Below are positions 19,194 through 31,927 of a stretch of 64,000 nucleotides of DNA, in pieces (position 1 is the stretch's first letter; each line of letters begins with the position of its first letter). The translations under genes and the position numbers were made by a program. Location of the stretch: NCBI GenBank assembly GCA_018609055.1, contig JABAYJ010000007.1, positions 123,372 through 187,371 on the forward strand, given 5' to 3'. The notes beneath the pieces are model-generated. The model saw only the letters and a list, made by a program, of their open reading frames with translations. It did no database searches and was not told where the DNA came from. Source of the stretch: Flavobacteriales bacterium (GTDB lineage: Bacteria > Bacteroidota > Bacteroidia > Flavobacteriales_D > CAJJDF01).

Positions 19194-19266
19194 TGATTCA
19201 GCAGGGATTCGAACCCTGGACCCACGCCTTAAAAGGGCGTTGCTCTACCAACTGAGCTACTGAATC
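19194..19266 (-). tRNA. tRNA-Lys(TTT), copy 2
   Basis: 73 nt, base-for-base identical to the copy 198 bp away, with anticodon TTT. The shared sequence extends a few bases past both ends and the -7 element is conserved, so this is a recent tandem duplication. Confidence 0.96.
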
Positions 19267-19278
19267 GCTAATGGTTTG

Positions 19279-19310
19279 CAAATATAGAAACCTCTATTTT
19301 CAATCCAAAA
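19279..19310 (-). promoter_or_regulatory. Promoter of tRNA-Lys copy 2
   Basis: TTTTG-N19-TATATTTG on the - strand, with the same -7 box and the same 12-bp distance to the mature tRNA as in copy 1. Confidence 0.8.
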
Positions 19311-19347
19311 GAATTCGTGTTTTTTTTCTGATTATTTTTGATTTTAT

Positions 19348-20214
19348 TTAATTCATCTTTCTCAACTGAGCTTCCAAGTTTTTATTTACCGGCACTAAAG
19401 GCAGTCTTACCTCATTTTCCATAACACCTTGCTCATTTAAAAGTACTTTAACTCCACCTGGATTTCCATCAGAAAATATTCCATCAATTAGGTTTAATAG
19501 TTTATAATGTGATTTTCTTGAAGAATTAAAGTCTCCAATCATAGATTTAGCTACTAAATTTTTAGTATCCAATGGATGAGAGTTGGCAATTACCGAAATT
19601 AACCCTTCGGCTCCACATGCAATCATTGGCAGAGTAAGAGCATCATCTCCAGAAATTAGTAAAAACCCATTAGGGCGGTTATTAATAATATGCATGACTT
19701 GATTTAAATCTCCTGAAGCTTCTTTTATTGCTACAATATTCTTAAAATCGTTTGCTAATCTTACAGTTGTTTCTGCGGTCATGTTAGAAGCTGTTCTCCC
19801 TGGTACATTATACAAAATGATATCATGAGTCATATTCTCTGATAAATATTTATAGTGTTGGTAAATTCCTTCTTGACTTGGTTTGTTATAATATGGACTC
19901 GCAGATAGTATCGCGTCTACTCCATCCAAATTATAACTGTTGTATTCCTTCACCATTTTTATTGTATCGTTCCCTCCTATTCCAAATACAATTGGTAATC
20001 TTGATTTGTTTATTTTTAATACAAAATCAAGAACTTGTTGTTTTTCAGCAAAACTAAGGGTTGCAGATTCTGCTGTTGTCCCCATTACTACTAAGTAATC
20101 TAATCCTCCATCAATTAACTTGTTTGTTAATTTTTCTAGTGCAGGAAAATCTATTTCTTTATTTGACTTAAACGGGGTAACCATGGCTACACCAAGACCT
20201 TTTAATTTGCTCAT
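19348..20214 (-). CDS. dapA: 4-hydroxy-tetrahydrodipicolinate synthase
   Basis: Condenses pyruvate and aspartate semialdehyde, the first committed step of the diaminopimelate/lysine pathway. 288 aa TIM barrel. The Schiff-base lysine is Lys164 in VAIKEASGD, the proton-relay residues are Tyr135 (YNVPGR) and Thr46-Thr47 (GTTAES), and Arg140 follows for the carboxylate. Its start overlaps the stop of the upstream DUF6913-like gene by 4 bp (ATGA), so they are co-translated. dapD, a later step of the same pathway, lies 5 kb away. Followed by tRNA-Lys copy 2. Confidence 0.97.
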   Translation of the reverse strand: MSKLKGLGVAMVTPFKSNKEIDFPALEKLTNKLIDGGLDYLVVMGTTAESATLSFAEKQQVLDFVLKINKSRLPIVFGIGGNDTIKMVKEYNSYNLDGVDAILSASPYYNKPSQEGIYQHYKYLSENMTHDIILYNVPGRTASNMTAETTVRLANDFKNIVAIKEASGDLNQVMHIINNRPNGFLLISGDDALTLPMIACGAEGLISVIANSHPLDTKNLVAKSMIGDFNSSRKSHYKLLNLIDGIFSDGNPGGVKVLLNEQGVMENEVRLPLVPVNKNLEAQLRKMN

Positions 20215-20771
20215 CTTTTGGGTTTTACTTTGGTTAAAAAAGCATTTACTTCTTTTATAAAATGACTAACTGGAGCTGTTTTATTCATCTCTACCATGAA
20301 GTCAAAATATTTTTCATTCTGGATAGAATGCCAACCTATTTTGAGTCCTGCATGTGAATTAGCAACAACATGTTTTATTGGCACTACAAAATCTCGACTT
20401 AAGTCAACAAGAATATCAAAATCTTCTTTGATAAATTCTTTTACTTCATAACTCTTTCCAAATCTAGAAAAATCTAATTGTTTCTTTGTGAAATATTTAT
20501 ACTTAAATAAATCATTAACAATGAAATTAGGAAGTTGTGCTCCTTCGTAATATCCTAATGAAACTATTTTTTTGAATCCAATTTCTCCCCTTAAAAAATC
20601 GATATATTTATTTATAAAGTCTTGATAATCTGTTGTTGATATCGGATAAATTATACCAATAGATTTAGCATTTGCAAAATTAGTAATTCTGATATTACGT
20701 TTTTTAGACTTAAGATATTTTTTTATCTTTCTTAGTCCAAGCTTGTCTTTTATGTTATCAATTAATTTCAT
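20211..20771 (-). CDS. Conserved Bacteroidota protein (DUF6913-like)
   Basis: 186 aa, no signal peptide, basic N-terminus (about 1-32) followed by an alpha/beta body (SIGIIYPISTTDYQDF, FDILVDLSRDFVVPIKHVVANSHAGLKIGW). It resembles the small family often encoded beside dapA in Flavobacteria; the family name is from memory and not checked. The 4-bp overlap with dapA indicates one transcript. The role is unknown; the coupling suggests a link to lysine or cell-wall precursor synthesis (inference only). Confidence 0.7.
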   Translation of the reverse strand: MKLIDNIKDKLGLRKIKKYLKSKKRNIRITNFANAKSIGIIYPISTTDYQDFINKYIDFLRGEIGFKKIVSLGYYEGAQLPNFIVNDLFKYKYFTKKQLDFSRFGKSYEVKEFIKEDFDILVDLSRDFVVPIKHVVANSHAGLKIGWHSIQNEKYFDFMVEMNKTAPVSHFIKEVNAFLTKVKPKR

Positions 20772-20891
20772 ATAGGCTTAAAATTACCAAAGTAAATATT
20801 CTTGCACCTATTTTTAATCAAATAAATTTTCATTTTATTAAAATAGAAGCATTTTCATCATCTAAACCATATTAAACTAACGATTTAACTT

Positions 20892-21590
20892 ATGGAAAAT
20901 TTTGAACAAACTTTAGAGAATAACCCTAGTCTAAACAAATTAATTACTAATGAAGAGATTAGTATGATGACTAAGTTTAAAAAAACAGGAGAATTTAGTT
21001 CTGAATTTATTGATTGGTTGAGTCCGAAATACTATGAGGCTTTTGTTTCAATTTTTGAAACGGTTGTTGGTAGTGAAAAAGAGGTGAAAATGATTGCGTT
21101 ATTAAATGCTCCTAAATATTGTAATGAGGTAACTAAAGAGAAAATATTAGACTTTATTGTTCCTTATATTAAATCTAAATCTGAGTTAGCTACTTCTACA
21201 CTTAATAGTTTTAATGCTCCTGGGCTAGATTTTATTCAAAAAATGCAATATGCAAATGTGATTAAAAAAGAGCTTTTGAGTTATGTGAACATTGTACTTT
21301 TTAAACATTTTGACTCTCCTAAAATTGAAGAAGATAAAACGAATATTATTAATTGCAGTTTAAAAATAACTGATAGCTATAAAAGCGTAAAAGCATCTAA
21401 TGAGTTTGAATTCAAGCTATTTACAGATTTATTGGTTCGATTTGAAAAACTTAAACTGAATGATAAGCAAAGAGCTGTGTTCAATACTTTTAAAACAAAA
21501 GAGAAAAGCTCCATCAACAAAAACTTTATTTGGGGAGGAGTTGTAATTGTACTTATTATACTTAGGATGGTAATGAGAATGAGTAGATAG
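20892..21590 (+). CDS. Hypothetical protein with C-terminal membrane anchor
   Basis: 232 aa, not recognised. Mostly helical, acidic and lysine-rich (for example SIFETVVGSEKEVKMIALLNAP and IIDCSLKITDSYKSVKASNEFE-like segments), with one hydrophobic stretch at the end (about 211-228, GGVVIVLIILRMVM) followed by Arg. This suggests a tail-anchored inner-membrane protein with a cytoplasmic helical domain. Convergent with ligA with no gap. Confidence 0.6.
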   Translation: MENFEQTLENNPSLNKLITNEEISMMTKFKKTGEFSSEFIDWLSPKYYEAFVSIFETVVGSEKEVKMIALLNAPKYCNEVTKEKILDFIVPYIKSKSELATSTLNSFNAPGLDFIQKMQYANVIKKELLSYVNIVLFKHFDSPKIEEDKTNIINCSLKITDSYKSVKASNEFEFKLFTDLLVRFEKLKLNDKQRAVFNTFKTKEKSSINKNFIWGGVVIVLIILRMVMRMSR

Positions 21591-24288
<2,698 letters not shown>

Positions 24289-24292
24289 ACAA

Positions 24293-25162
24293 TTAAGTAG
24301 TTTTATTTTTAATTCCTTTTACCATTCTATCTTTACCTTGCATGTCTTTAATTACTTCAATTTCACTGAAATTATTGTCAGACAATAGCTTAGCTGTTTC
24401 TGCGCCATACTTTTCATTTATCTCAAAATATAACTTCCCTCCAGAAACTAGGTGCAATTTACAAAACTCTATTATACTTTTATAAAAAAAAAGAGGGTCA
24501 GAATCCTCTACAAATAAAGCTAAATGAGGCTCGTAATCTAATACATTAGCTTGCATTAATTCCTTTTCACTTTCTAATACATATGGAGGGTTACTCACGA
24601 TAATTTCAAAAGCTTCTCCATTATAAGAAGGCTTTAAAATGTCTTGATACTGAAAATCAACATTACTACTTATAGCTAAATTATTCACTTTAGCTGTTTC
24701 TAATGCATCTTTAGAAACATCAAAAGCTGTAACGCTTGAATTCACAAGAGCTTTATCCAAAGATATTGCTATTGCTCCTGAACCTGTTCCTATATCTAGG
24801 ATACTACCTTTTAAATCAGCATTGTCTTTTACTATCAAATCAACTAACTCTTCAGTTTCTGGTCTAGGAATTAAAGTGTGTTCAGTTACCTTAAATTCAT
24901 TGTCATAAAAGAACTGAGTTCCAGTAATAAACTGAACTGGCTTAAACTTTTTAAGATCTTTAATTGCGTAATGAAACTTTAGTAATTCCGATTCGCTCAT
25001 TGTTTTGTCCAAAGACATAGCAACTTGAACTCTGCTATAACCTAAAAAATAATCGCACAAAATATGGAAGAATGATTCTACTTCCAATTTAGGATACAAA
25101 TCTTTTAAAGAATTAAAGAAATATTCTTTAATAGCTGAAACGGTATTTTCTTTTACAAACAT
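24293..25162 (-). CDS. prmC: Peptide chain release factor N5-glutamine methyltransferase
   Basis: Methylates the Gln of the GGQ motif of RF1/RF2 using SAM. 289 aa. The N-terminal helical domain (1-95) is followed by the Rossmann methyltransferase core with SAM loop LDIGTGSGAIAI (122-133) and the NPPY catalytic motif at 191-194, the hallmark of this family. TLIPRPETEELV just before the core is also characteristic. Lies 3 bp from dapD and 4 bp from the next gene, in a tight - strand cluster. Confidence 0.95.
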   Translation of the reverse strand: MFVKENTVSAIKEYFFNSLKDLYPKLEVESFFHILCDYFLGYSRVQVAMSLDKTMSESELLKFHYAIKDLKKFKPVQFITGTQFFYDNEFKVTEHTLIPRPETEELVDLIVKDNADLKGSILDIGTGSGAIAISLDKALVNSSVTAFDVSKDALETAKVNNLAISSNVDFQYQDILKPSYNGEAFEIIVSNPPYVLESEKELMQANVLDYEPHLALFVEDSDPLFFYKSIIEFCKLHLVSGGKLYFEINEKYGAETAKLLSDNNFSEIEVIKDMQGKDRMVKGIKNKTT

Positions 25163-25165
25163 TTA

Positions 25166-25975
25166 CTAAACAGCAACTTCATTATCTCTTAAAGCATCAT
25201 TAAGAGAAGTTTTTAAATCAGTACTTGCTTTTCTTTCACCAATAATAAGAGCACAAGGAACATGGTATTCGCCAGCTCCAAAATCTTTAGGGTAAGTTCC
25301 AGGAATAACTACTTTTCTTGGTGGCACTTCTCCTCTATATTCAATTGGTTCGTCACCTGTTACATCAATTATTTTAGTTGATTTTGTTAAAACAACTCCT
25401 GCTCCAAGAACTGCTTCTTTCCCTACTCTTACTCCTTCAACAACAATACATCTTGATCCGATAAATGCTCCATCCTCTATAATTACTGGTGCTGCTTGAA
25501 GTGGTTCCAAAACTCCTCCAATTCCTACTCCACCACTTAAGTGAACGTTTTTACCTATTTGCGCACATGAACCCACAGTAGCCCAAGTATCAACCATTGT
25601 TCCTTCGTCTACATAAGCACCAATATTTACATACGAAGGCATTAGAATTACTCCTTTGGATAAATAAGCTCCATATCTTGCAACTGCATGAGGTACAACT
25701 CTTACGCCCAATTCTGCATAGTTCTTTTTAAGTGCCATTTTATCATGAAACTCCAATGGTCCCATTTCAATAGTTTCCATTTTTCTTATTGGAAAATACA
25801 TCACTACGGCTTTCTTTACCCACTCATTTACTTGCCAATCTCCGTTTTCAAGTGGTTCTGCAACCCTCAATCTTCCTTTGTCAATCTCTTCTATTACAGC
25901 TTCAATAGCGTTTCTTGTTGCTTCTTCTTTTAGTAATTCTCGGTTATCCCAAGCTTTTTCTATTATCTCTCTCAT
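25166..25975 (-). CDS. dapD: 2,3,4,5-tetrahydropyridine-2,6-dicarboxylate N-succinyltransferase
   Basis: Transfers succinyl from succinyl-CoA in the succinylase branch of the diaminopimelate/lysine pathway. 269 aa, normal length. N-terminal helical region followed by the left-handed beta-helix of hexapeptide repeats (VNIGAYVDEGTMVDTWATVG, GGVGIGGVLEPLQAAPVII, GSRCIVVEGVRVGKEAVLGAGVVL) and the C-terminal domain. Same pathway as dapA. Its presence shows that this organism uses the succinylated route, not the diaminopimelate dehydrogenase route alone. Confidence 0.96.
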   Translation of the reverse strand: MREIIEKAWDNRELLKEEATRNAIEAVIEEIDKGRLRVAEPLENGDWQVNEWVKKAVVMYFPIRKMETIEMGPLEFHDKMALKKNYAELGVRVVPHAVARYGAYLSKGVILMPSYVNIGAYVDEGTMVDTWATVGSCAQIGKNVHLSGGVGIGGVLEPLQAAPVIIEDGAFIGSRCIVVEGVRVGKEAVLGAGVVLTKSTKIIDVTGDEPIEYRGEVPPRKVVIPGTYPKDFGAGEYHVPCALIIGERKASTDLKTSLNDALRDNEVAV

Positions 25976-26001
25976 TGTTTCAATACTTATTTAATTAGTT
26001 A

Positions 26002-27489
26002 TTAAACTCTTACCAGAGTCTGTACAAATGCTATTGATTTTTTCATTTCAATATGCATTTCAATGTCGTTTTCTATAAAAGGTATTTTCTCTCTATATAC
26101 TTGTTTTAAGTTTTCGATTGCTAAAGATGATTTCATGTCTTTTCTGAATTCCATTGCTTGAAAACCAGCTAAAAGCTCAATACCCAATACTTTCTCTAAG
26201 TTTTCGAATACTTTGTAACACTTGGTTGCAGCATTCGCTCCCATACTTACATGATCTTCTTGCCCGTTTGATGAATCAATTGTATCAACTACTGCTGGTG
26301 TACATAATTGCTTGTTTTGACTCACAATACTTGCTGCAGTGTACTGAGGAATCATAAATCCTGAATTAAGCCCTGGTTTTTTAACCAAAAAAGCTGGTAG
26401 CTTTCTGTTTCCTGCAATCAGTTTATAAATTCTTCTTTCTGATATACTTGCTAATTCGGCTAAAGCTAATGCCAAAGAATCTAACGTAATTGCTAATGGT
26501 TGACCGTGAAAATTACCTGCAGAGATAATTAAATCTTCGTCAGGGAAAATAGTTGGATTATCAGTTACGGAGTTTATTTCTGTTTCAAAAATAGTAGTTA
26601 CATAATTGATCATATCCTTTGAAGCTCCATGAACTTGAGGAATACACCTAAAACTATAAGGATCTTGAACATCCATTTTTTCTCCATGGAAAATTTCACT
26701 TCCATCCAAGAAATTCAATATGTTTTTAGCTGTTTCAGCTTGTCCTTTTTGATTACGGACTTGATGAATCAAAGGATTAAATGGCGATTTGTGACCGTGA
26801 TATCCTTCGATAGAAACACAAGCAACTAAATCGGCAATGGATTTATACTTGTTGGCATAAGTCAACATATAAACCCCAAATGCTTGCATAAACTGTGTTC
26901 CGTTCAATAAAGCCAACCCTTCTTTGGATTGTAACTGAACAGGTTTTAAACCTAATTCGTTCAATACATCAATAGAGTTTCTTCGCTTTCCTTGGTAGTT
27001 AACTTCTCCTAATCCAATTAAAGTTAAAGAGATGTGTGCCAAAGGAGCTAAATCTCCACTTGCTCCCAAAGAACCTTGAGAATATACAATTGGATATACT
27101 TGATTATTAAATAGTTCTATTAACAAACCTAAAGTATCCATTGAGATTCCAGAATGACCGTAAGACAATCCTTGAATCTTTAAAAAGAGCATAATTCTCA
27201 CCAACTCCTCAGGAATTTCTTCTCCCAAACCACAAGCGTGAGATTTTACTAAGTTGTGTTGTAGTTCACCCAATTCTGCTGGGGTAACAACTGTGTTACA
27301 CAATGAACCAAAACCTGTATTTATTCCATAAATAACTTCTTCTCCCGAAGCCATTCTATTATCCAAATAGGCACGGCATTTGATTACCTTATCTTTAGAA
27401 TCTTGAGATAAAACTAACTTCTTGTTGTTCTGCATTACATCTTCTATCGTAGATAGAGTGATGGTTTCTGAGGAAATATGATGCTCCAT
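26002..27489 (-). CDS. hutH: Histidine ammonia-lyase
   Basis: Deaminates L-histidine to urocanate. 495 aa. The MIO prosthetic group forms from Ala143-Ser144-Gly145 in GSLGASGDLAPLAH. Other family motifs are YGINTGFG (54-61) and the glutamine- and Phe-rich substrate region (QDPYSFRCIPQVHGA). The next genes of a hut pathway (hutU, hutI) are not in this window. Lies 6 bp from hisS, so both act on histidine in one transcript. Tyrosine or phenylalanine lyases share the fold, but the motif set fits HAL best. Confidence 0.93.
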   Translation of the reverse strand: MEHHISSETITLSTIEDVMQNNKKLVLSQDSKDKVIKCRAYLDNRMASGEEVIYGINTGFGSLCNTVVTPAELGELQHNLVKSHACGLGEEIPEELVRIMLFLKIQGLSYGHSGISMDTLGLLIELFNNQVYPIVYSQGSLGASGDLAPLAHISLTLIGLGEVNYQGKRRNSIDVLNELGLKPVQLQSKEGLALLNGTQFMQAFGVYMLTYANKYKSIADLVACVSIEGYHGHKSPFNPLIHQVRNQKGQAETAKNILNFLDGSEIFHGEKMDVQDPYSFRCIPQVHGASKDMINYVTTIFETEINSVTDNPTIFPDEDLIISAGNFHGQPLAITLDSLALALAELASISERRIYKLIAGNRKLPAFLVKKPGLNSGFMIPQYTAASIVSQNKQLCTPAVVDTIDSSNGQEDHVSMGANAATKCYKVFENLEKVLGIELLAGFQAMEFRKDMKSSLAIENLKQVYREKIPFIENDIEMHIEMKKSIAFVQTLVRV

Positions 27490-27495
27490 ATACTA

Positions 27496-28872
27496 TTAAA
27501 AGTCTGATTGATTAAAGAATTTGACTAGCTCAACAATAGAATAAGTGTTTTGCTCTCCCGTTTCCATGTTTTTAACTAAAATCTCTTGGTTTTTCATTTC
27601 GTCTTCACCAACTAACGCTACAAAAGGGATGTTTTTGTTGTTGGCATAATTCATTTGTTTTTTAAGCTTATGTCCATCAGGATAGAGCTCAGAGGCAATT
27701 CCATTATCTCTTAGCATCTTTAACCAAATAGCTGACTGAAAGGCTTCTTCGTCTCCGAAATTGGCAAACATCAATTGTGTAGATGCTTCTAATTCTGTTG
27801 GGAATAAGTTTAATTCTTCAAGCACATCATAAATTCTATCTGCACCAAAAGATACTCCAACTCCAGATAAATCTTTCATTCCAAAAATTCCAGTTAAATC
27901 GTCATAACGTCCTCCACCACATATACTTCCTATGTTTACGTTATTAGCTTTAACTTCAAATATGGCACCAGTGTAATAGTTTAATCCTCTAGCTAAAGAT
28001 GGATCAAACTCTAGTTTTGCATTTGATAAACCTAGTTTTTCTATCATTCCAAGAACAGAAGTTAATTCTTCTATACCCTTTGCTCCTATTTCAGAGCTTG
28101 AAACTATTTTAGTCACTGCTTCCAAAACATCCTTATTACTTCCTTTTATCGTTAGTAAAGGTTTTAGCTTTACAATCGCAGATTCAGATACTTCTCTTTC
28201 TCTCAGTTCTTTTACAACTCCTTCTTCTCCTATTTTATCTAGTTTATCAATAGCTACAGTTATCGGAATTAGCTTATCTGCTTCTCCTACAACTTCAGCT
28301 AATCCACTCAATATCTTTCTGTTATTGATTTTTATAGTAAAGTCATCTAGTTTTAATCCTGTTAAAACTTCATCAAATATTTGGATTAATTCTACTTCGT
28401 ATAATAACGAGTCACTCCCAACAACATCTACATCACATTGATAAAACTCTCTATATCTTCCTCTTTGAGGTCTGTCAGCTCTCCAAACGGGCTGAATTTG
28501 ATATCTTTTGAAAGGGAAACTCAGTTCATTTTGGTTTTGAACTACAAATCTTGCAAATGGTACAGTAAGGTCGTAACGAAGGGCTTTTTCTGAAACAGAA
28601 TTAGCAAAACGAACATTATTACCTTCAGTAAATGCTGAATCATCTGATTTTTTTATAAAATCACCAGAGTTTAAAACTCTAAATATCAATCTATCTCCTT
28701 CTTCTCCGTACTTCCCCATTAAGGTTTGGGTCTTTTCCATTGTAGGAGTTTCAATAGGCAAATACCCATATTTTTGAAATACAGATTTTACCGTATCAAA
28801 AATATAGTTTCTTCGTCTCATTTGGTGAGGCAAAAAATCTCTTGTTCCTTTTGGAATAGAAGGTTTAGACAT
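27496..28872 (-). CDS. hisS: Histidine-tRNA ligase
   Basis: Class II synthetase charging tRNA-His, 458 aa. Motif 1 region [15 protein letters not shown] at the start; motif 2 around [19 protein letters not shown]; histidine-binding loop [14 protein letters not shown]; motif 3 GGGRYDDL and [12 protein letters not shown]-terminal anticodon-binding domain (about 370-458). Upstream of hutH in the same direction. Confidence 0.97.
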   Translation of the reverse strand: MSKPSIPKGTRDFLPHQMRRRNYIFDTVKSVFQKYGYLPIETPTMEKTQTLMGKYGEEGDRLIFRVLNSGDFIKKSDDSAFTEGNNVRFANSVSEKALRYDLTVPFARFVVQNQNELSFPFKRYQIQPVWRADRPQRGRYREFYQCDVDVVGSDSLLYEVELIQIFDEVLTGLKLDDFTIKINNRKILSGLAEVVGEADKLIPITVAIDKLDKIGEEGVVKELREREVSESAIVKLKPLLTIKGSNKDVLEAVTKIVSSSEIGAKGIEELTSVLGMIEKLGLSNAKLEFDPSLARGLNYYTGAIFEVKANNVNIGSICGGGRYDDLTGIFGMKDLSGVGVSFGADRIYDVLEELNLFPTELEASTQLMFANFGDEEAFQSAIWLKMLRDNGIASELYPDGHKLKKQMNYANNKNIPFVALVGEDEMKNQEILVKNMETGEQNTYSIVELVKFFNQSDF

Positions 28873-28957
28873 GTAAACTGATTTGATTAGTTGTTATACT
28901 AACAAAAATAAGAATACTTAAGAGAAAGCAAGAATTATTTCTTTTAAATCCTTGATT

Positions 28958-30172
28958 TTATTTTTTTACTTCAAAATCATCATACAATAAGTATTTCACT
29001 CTCATTTTTTGATACTCTTTAAGTCCTGGTAGCCAGCTTTCGCGAATAGCTTCTGGTTTATCTCCTGCTACTAGTTGCTTTCTGAACTCATCTGTTCCTG
29101 CCAATAAATCGAAAAAGCCAGGACGAGTAATAAAATCACTCCCTGTAGTTTTTTGATTCATACCAATTATCCAATGCAAATAAAGTTCATTGGTGTTGCG
29201 GATATACATTAATCCGAAAACACTTAAATCATATCCATTACACGTATCATTTTCGTGTTTAGGATATTTTGACCCTCCATTTGGTTGTGGCACAAACGAG
29301 TAGGTTGTTTTAGCAACAAATGGTGAACCAATTACCTGAAATGGTAAATCTGTCCCTCTACCAACACTTACCGAGGTTCCCTCGAAAAAACAGATAGATG
29401 GATACAAATAAATTGAAGCCATATTTGGTAAATTAGGTGAAGGAGCTACTGGTAGCTCATAAAAATCGGAGTGAGAGTAATTTTTAGATTTAATAACTTC
29501 TAAGTCACATTGAACTCCATTTTTAAGCCATTTTTCTCCGTTAATCATTTTTCCTAATTCACCAACAGTTAATCCGTGAACTACAGGAATTGGGTGCATA
29601 CCAACAAATGAGCTGAACTTTGGATCAAGAATTGGCCCATCAATATAGAATCCGTTTGGGTTTGGTCTATCCAAAATCAAGACCTTTTTATTGTTTTCGG
29701 CACTTGCTTCCATTACATAATGTAACGTAGAAATGTAGGTGTAAAATCTTGCTCCAACATCTTGAATATCGAAAATAATGATATCTAAATCAGCTATTTG
29801 GGCTTTGGTTGGTTTTTTGTTTTTTCCATAAAGAGAAACAATTGGTAATCCAGTTTTTATGTCCTTTGAGTTAGAAACCAACTCCCCTGCAGAAGCTTTT
29901 CCTCTAAATCCATGTTCTGGAGAAAATACTTTTACAACTTCTACTCCCAATGATAATAGCGTATCAACTATGTGAACATAACCTACTCGGGATGTTTGAT
30001 TGGCTACAATTCCTACTTTTTTTCCTTTTAGTTTATATAAGTAATCTGAAAAACGCTCAGCACCAACAGTAATGGTGGTTTTGTACTTAACATTAAATAG
30101 ATTTTCTTGAGCTGTAGCTTTATAACCAAAGCAAAGTGAAAAAGAAAAAAAGAGGAGAGCACGAATCGTCAT
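28958..30172 (-). CDS. NamZ-like DUF1343 exo-beta-N-acetylmuramidase
   Basis: 404 aa with a signal peptide (IRALLFFSFSLCFGYKATAQ, about 22). The mature protein matches the DUF1343 / YbbC family, of which NamZ from Bacillus removes terminal MurNAc from peptidoglycan fragments: GKKVGIVANQTSRVG, VVKVFSPEHGFRG, LDIIIFDIQDVGARFYTYISTLHYVMEA, and GRGTDLPFQVIGSPF in the C-terminal part. Likely periplasmic, in cell-wall recycling. Divergent from the permease with 44 bp between. Confidence 0.88.
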   Translation of the reverse strand: MTIRALLFFSFSLCFGYKATAQENLFNVKYKTTITVGAERFSDYLYKLKGKKVGIVANQTSRVGYVHIVDTLLSLGVEVVKVFSPEHGFRGKASAGELVSNSKDIKTGLPIVSLYGKNKKPTKAQIADLDIIIFDIQDVGARFYTYISTLHYVMEASAENNKKVLILDRPNPNGFYIDGPILDPKFSSFVGMHPIPVVHGLTVGELGKMINGEKWLKNGVQCDLEVIKSKNYSHSDFYELPVAPSPNLPNMASIYLYPSICFFEGTSVSVGRGTDLPFQVIGSPFVAKTTYSFVPQPNGGSKYPKHENDTCNGYDLSVFGLMYIRNTNELYLHWIIGMNQKTTGSDFITRPGFFDLLAGTDEFRKQLVAGDKPEAIRESWLPGLKEYQKMRVKYLLYDDFEVKK

Positions 30173-30216
30173 AATTTATGTAATTTTATGGGTACTTAAT
30201 TTTAAACAAATATACT

Positions 30217-31869
30217 TTGATCGACAAATTTATTTCAAATAAACTTAGCAAAGAACTTAGCTCGGGAAATAAATTTTCCAAACCAATTATCAAAGTAGCT
30301 ATTATTAGCATAGCAATTAGCGTGCTAGTTATGTTAATTTCTATCTCTGTGGTGAAAGGATTCCAAAGAGAAATTAAGAATAAGGTGGTTAATTTTTCTT
30401 CGCACATTCAAATTACTGATGGTGGAACCAACTTTAGTTTAGAAACTTCGCCAATAAAGTATGATAGAGCATACTATAATCAACTAGCTCAAGAAGAAGG
30501 AATTCTTCACATCCAGACATTTGCAACCAAAGCTGGTATAATTCAATCTGGTGCTGATACTGTTGAATATGAAGATGAAACTAGAGTAAATAGAGATATT
30601 GAAGGGATAATTTTTAAAGGAATTAACTCCGATTTTGATTGGAATAATTTGACTGATAAAATTATTGATGGAAAGAAATTTATTGTTCATCCAACAATTA
30701 CTAGTGACAGTATTTTAATCTCTAATTACCTAGCAAAGAGACTGAAGCTTGTTGTAAATCAAAAAGTAAAGGCTTATTTTTTTAATGGGAACAAGCCTCC
30801 AATATCGAGGAGATTTATCATATCCGGTATTTTTGAAACTGGATTGGAAGAGTTTGATAATCAGTTTGTGTTTGTAGACATTAAACATCCTCAAAAACTA
30901 AATGCCTGGGGAATTTCTACTTCTTTATTTTTAGAAACTAATACTGTTGGTAACGAAATTGTAATTACTGCCAACACCACTGGTGGAAACGAAAACTATC
31001 GATATAAATTTAACGAACGTTCTTTTACTAATTTTAATACGCTAAGATTTTGTGCTGATAGAGATACTCTTATTCGAGTTATTTCTACTGATTTTACAAT
31101 GAATACTGTGACACTTAAAAGCGAACCAGTTTCTGATCCAGATACTGCTTGGCTGGAGGTTAAAGTAAACTCCAAAGATGGAAAATGCGTAAAAGCATCT
31201 GTAGAATTTGAGTATGAATCATTGAACGATTCTACAAGGCAATACACTGGTGATAATGGGACTATTACTACAATATTAACTTCTACTGGAGGAAGTATGA
31301 AAAACTATGTGGGTGGTTTTGAAATATTTATTAAAGACTTTTCTAAAATTGATGAGCAAGAAATCATGATTAGCCGTAAGTCTGATCCTTTTCTTAAAGT
31401 ATCGAAAATTACAGATTTACAAAGCGAAATTTTTGGTTGGCTGAACGTTTTAGATACCAATGCGATTATTATCATCATCTTAATGATAATGGTGGCTGTA
31501 ATTAATATTATCTCACTATTACTTGTAATTATTGTAGAGAAAATAAGATTCATTGGGATAATGAAATCATTTGGTTCTCCTAACAGTATTATCAGATCAA
31601 TCTTTGTAAGATTGGGTTGGAAAATACTCTTTAAAGGAATCCTTTATGGAAATCTTGTTGCTGCTTTACTCATATTACTTCAAAAGCAATTTGGGTTCTT
31701 AAAACTACCACAAGACAAATATTATTTATCTACCGTACCACTAGATTTTGAATGGACAGAGTTTTTTGTAATTAACATCATCACACTGGTATTTGGAGTT
31801 TTGGTATTGCAATTTACTTCACTTTTTTTAGCTAACATTACTCCACTAAAAGCTATAAAATTCGATTAG
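30217..31869 (+). CDS. FtsX/LolE-type ABC permease
   Basis: 550 aa. One N-terminal transmembrane helix (about 27-48, VAIISIAISVLVMLISISVV), a large extracytoplasmic MacB-PCD-like domain (about 50-400), then three C-terminal helices (about 418-440, 475-492, 515-538) as in the FtsX-like family of LolC/LolE and MacB. Probable role: lipoprotein release from the inner membrane or lipid export, with an ATPase encoded elsewhere (inference). The start is a TTG: no ATG is in frame after the last upstream stop (30181-30183). The insert between the helices is longer than in typical LolE. Confidence 0.8.
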   Translation: MIDKFISNKLSKELSSGNKFSKPIIKVAIISIAISVLVMLISISVVKGFQREIKNKVVNFSSHIQITDGGTNFSLETSPIKYDRAYYNQLAQEEGILHIQTFATKAGIIQSGADTVEYEDETRVNRDIEGIIFKGINSDFDWNNLTDKIIDGKKFIVHPTITSDSILISNYLAKRLKLVVNQKVKAYFFNGNKPPISRRFIISGIFETGLEEFDNQFVFVDIKHPQKLNAWGISTSLFLETNTVGNEIVITANTTGGNENYRYKFNERSFTNFNTLRFCADRDTLIRVISTDFTMNTVTLKSEPVSDPDTAWLEVKVNSKDGKCVKASVEFEYESLNDSTRQYTGDNGTITTILTSTGGSMKNYVGGFEIFIKDFSKIDEQEIMISRKSDPFLKVSKITDLQSEIFGWLNVLDTNAIIIIILMIMVAVINIISLLLVIIVEKIRFIGIMKSFGSPNSIIRSIFVRLGWKILFKGILYGNLVAALLILLQKQFGFLKLPQDKYYLSTVPLDFEWTEFFVINIITLVFGVLVLQFTSLFLANITPLKAIKFD

Positions 31870-31927
31870 GTCGATAATCGACATTTTTTAAAACAATATC
31901 TCTGTATTAAGTTAAAAGCCATATTTT

